In this document: positions 4,678-5,666 of the stretch, piece after piece
How positions within the stretch are numbered: position 1 is the first letter of the stretch
Layout of the letters: every line of letters starts with the position of its first letter
NCBI GenBank assembly: GCA_030594665.1
Contig: JAUVET010000116.1
Coordinates: 1-5,666 of the forward strand
Origin: Methanosarcinaceae archaeon
GTDB lineage: Archaea > Halobacteriota > Methanosarcinia > Methanosarcinales > Methanosarcinaceae
Direction of reading: 5' to 3'
DNA: 5,666 nucleotides
The notes under the pieces: generated by a model
The model's database searches: none
Told to the model about the DNA's origin: nothing
Seen by the model: the letters and a program-made list of their open reading frames with translations, nothing else
Made by a program: the position numbers and the translations under genes

Positions 4678-5533
4678 AGAGAAATACTTAAACCATCTAG
4701 ATCTATTGAATAATATGCCAGGGAAAATATTTGTGATCATTGGGGTTGTTGCATTTGTCTTGATCACAACTCTGATAATGGGGGATAGAATGATGAAATC
4801 GGAATTAGACAAAGATATTGAAAAATTGTTTGCAGATTCGGAGAACATTTCTGACAAAATTTACACTTCAAATCAGATCAAAGACCTCCCGATGCCGGTT
4901 CAGAGGTATTTCAATTATGCATTAAAGGAAAATCAGCCATACGTGAGTTATGCCAGATTACAGCATGGTGGAGAATTTAAAGCAAGCAAAAATTGGGTAT
5001 CTATTGAAGGAGAAGAGTATTTTACAGTGCAAAAGCCTGGGTTTGTCTGGTCAGGCAAGGTTCCATTTTTTTCGGCAAAAGATGTCTATATTGATGGTAC
5101 GGGAAATCTTAAAGTCAAATTGTTATCCCTCATAAAAATTGTTGATTCCAGGGGGAGAGAAACCGATCAAGGTGAACTTCTCAGATGGTTAGGTGAAACT
5201 CCTTTGTTTCCTACAGCACTATTACCTTCAGGGAATTTACAATGGGAACCAATAGATAATGATTCTGCAAAAGTGATTTTTACTGATAGAAACCTGACTA
5301 TTGAAGGTGTTTTCTGTTTTAATAAAGAAGGACAGATCACTCAATTCAAAACAAAAAGATACAAAAGTGATACTCTGGAGAACTTCACAGGTTATTGTGG
5401 TGATTACAGGACTGTTGATGACATGAAAGTACCTTTCTATTTAGAGGCTGTTTGGAATCTTGAATCCGGTGATTTGAGTTATGCAAAATTTAAGATAGAT
5501 AGAATTGAATACAACAACCCCTCTAAATTTTGA
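4661..5533 (+). CDS. Membrane-anchored protein resembling DUF6544/DUF6920
   Basis: Numbered from the TTG at 4661, the 290 residues contain one hydrophobic segment (about 22-40, GKIFVIIGVVAFVLITTLIM) and a long soluble domain. This fits an N-terminal signal anchor with the domain outside the cell or facing the membrane surface. The domain begins with LPMPVQRYF (76-84) and continues with strand-rich segments such as GEFKASKNWVSIEGEEYFTVQKPGFVW (104-130), RETDQGELLRWLGETPLFP (166-184) and GYCGDYRTVDDMKVPFYLEAVW (244-265). I recall this layout from the DUF6544/DUF6920 group, which has no known reaction. The start is uncertain: TTG 4661 has no SD site and an in-frame TAG sits at 4655. The ATG at 4715 would give 272 residues with the helix right at the N-terminus, which suits the family, but also lacks an SD. 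It lies downstream of the membrane protein on the same strand, probably in one operon. Confidence 0.8.
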   Translation: MIDHYKEKYLNHLDLLNNMPGKIFVIIGVVAFVLITTLIMGDRMMKSELDKDIEKLFADSENISDKIYTSNQIKDLPMPVQRYFNYALKENQPYVSYARLQHGGEFKASKNWVSIEGEEYFTVQKPGFVWSGKVPFFSAKDVYIDGTGNLKVKLLSLIKIVDSRGRETDQGELLRWLGETPLFPTALLPSGNLQWEPIDNDSAKVIFTDRNLTIEGVFCFNKEGQITQFKTKRYKSDTLENFTGYCGDYRTVDDMKVPFYLEAVWNLESGDLSYAKFKIDRIEYNNPSKF

Positions 5534-5666
5534 TAGCCATGCTCCTGATTTACTCTTCGCCAATTTTTGTTTCGCAAAAAAAAGCGTTGTTTTTGGTTCC
5601 GTCTACGCTACGCTATGACAAATATAAACAGCGAATAAAAGGGATATCAAAGATCACTCAAAATTG
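5534..5666. other. AT-rich non-coding tail
   Basis: No supported ORF begins or ends here on either strand; stops occur in all frames. Apart from the terminator-like stretch it holds a short tandem of CTACG (two and a half copies, 5603-5615) and then AT-rich DNA to the window edge. I see no tRNA or element end. Confidence 0.6.
5564..5594 (+). terminator. Weak terminator-like region after the operon
   Basis: TTTTTG (5564-5569) can pair with CAAAAA (5575-5580) around TTTCG, and a second T5 run follows at 5590-5594. An A8 run (5576-5583) flanked by CGC and GCG gives a T-tract for the other strand. Archaeal termination often needs little more than U-rich RNA, so either T-run could end the operon. 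The stem is too weak for a firm call. Confidence 0.35.

Noticed and set aside
4672..4857. 61-codon minus-strand frame and a 61-codon plus-strand frame at 4950-5135
   Set aside because: Both overlap the DUF6544-like gene in other frames and show no start signals or protein-like features.
5573..5615. CGC-A8-GCG and the CTACG tandem as a CRISPR, att site or element end
   Set aside because: Only two and a half copies of a 5-mer and a 3-bp stem; too short to separate from chance in AT-rich DNA.
1..5666. CRISPR arrays, rRNA or tRNA genes
   Set aside because: No spaced direct repeats of CRISPR size and no tRNA or rRNA signature was found on either strand by reading.

Overview
The window looks like a piece of euryarchaeal chromosome, most likely from the Methanosarcinales or a related methanogen/ANME lineage. 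The main reason is a full-length alanyl-tRNA synthetase of the archaeal type, with the archaeal N-terminal cysteine cluster and the C-Ala domain. Archaeal TATA-like boxes and Shine-Dalgarno (SD) sites of GGAG/GGTGA type agree with this. The exact genus is an inference.

Left edge (1-385): the right end of an IS200/IS605-family (IS1341-like) element. It holds the C-terminal third of a TnpB nuclease (four-cysteine zinc finger plus the last RuvC motif) and a bulged 14/13-nt hairpin right end that stops at about 385. The element sits in the 3' end of alaS, which reads towards it (3152 to 354, minus strand). The last nine or so codons of alaS and its stop codon lie inside the transposon end, so AlaRS appears to carry a transposon-encoded tail. 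The TnpB and AlaRS reading frames converge and overlap by 11 bp. A TnpB right-end RNA from this copy would have a guide antisense to the alaS 3' end.

Middle (3153-3913): a promoter region of about 250 bp lies between the divergent alaS and a small gene for an unrecognised acidic 87-residue protein. It contains several dyads and repeats, including a 7-bp inverted repeat whose right arm holds the SD site of the small gene. Downstream is a structured segment bounded by 26-bp inverted repeats (3646-3671 and 3835-3860, 25 of 26 paired) with three smaller dyads inside. The left arm encodes the last five residues and the stop of the 87-residue protein; the right arm lies just ahead of the next gene. 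This could be an invertible promoter segment, a MITE-like element or a structured RNA, and it is the least explained feature here.

Right half (3914-5533): a likely operon on the plus strand. It has a 202-residue five-helix membrane protein (possibly SpoIIM/DUF95-like), a possible 31-codon ORF with its own SD site, a possible 17-codon ORF overlapping it by ATGA, and a membrane-anchored protein of about 290 residues resembling the DUF6544/DUF6920 group. The start of the last gene is unclear: the best SD and ATG (4624) are in another frame, which suggests a small leader ORF or a frameshift. The tail (5534-5666) is AT-rich and non-coding with a weak terminator-like segment. No catalytic pathway links these right-hand genes, so a shared membrane function is only a guess from their order.
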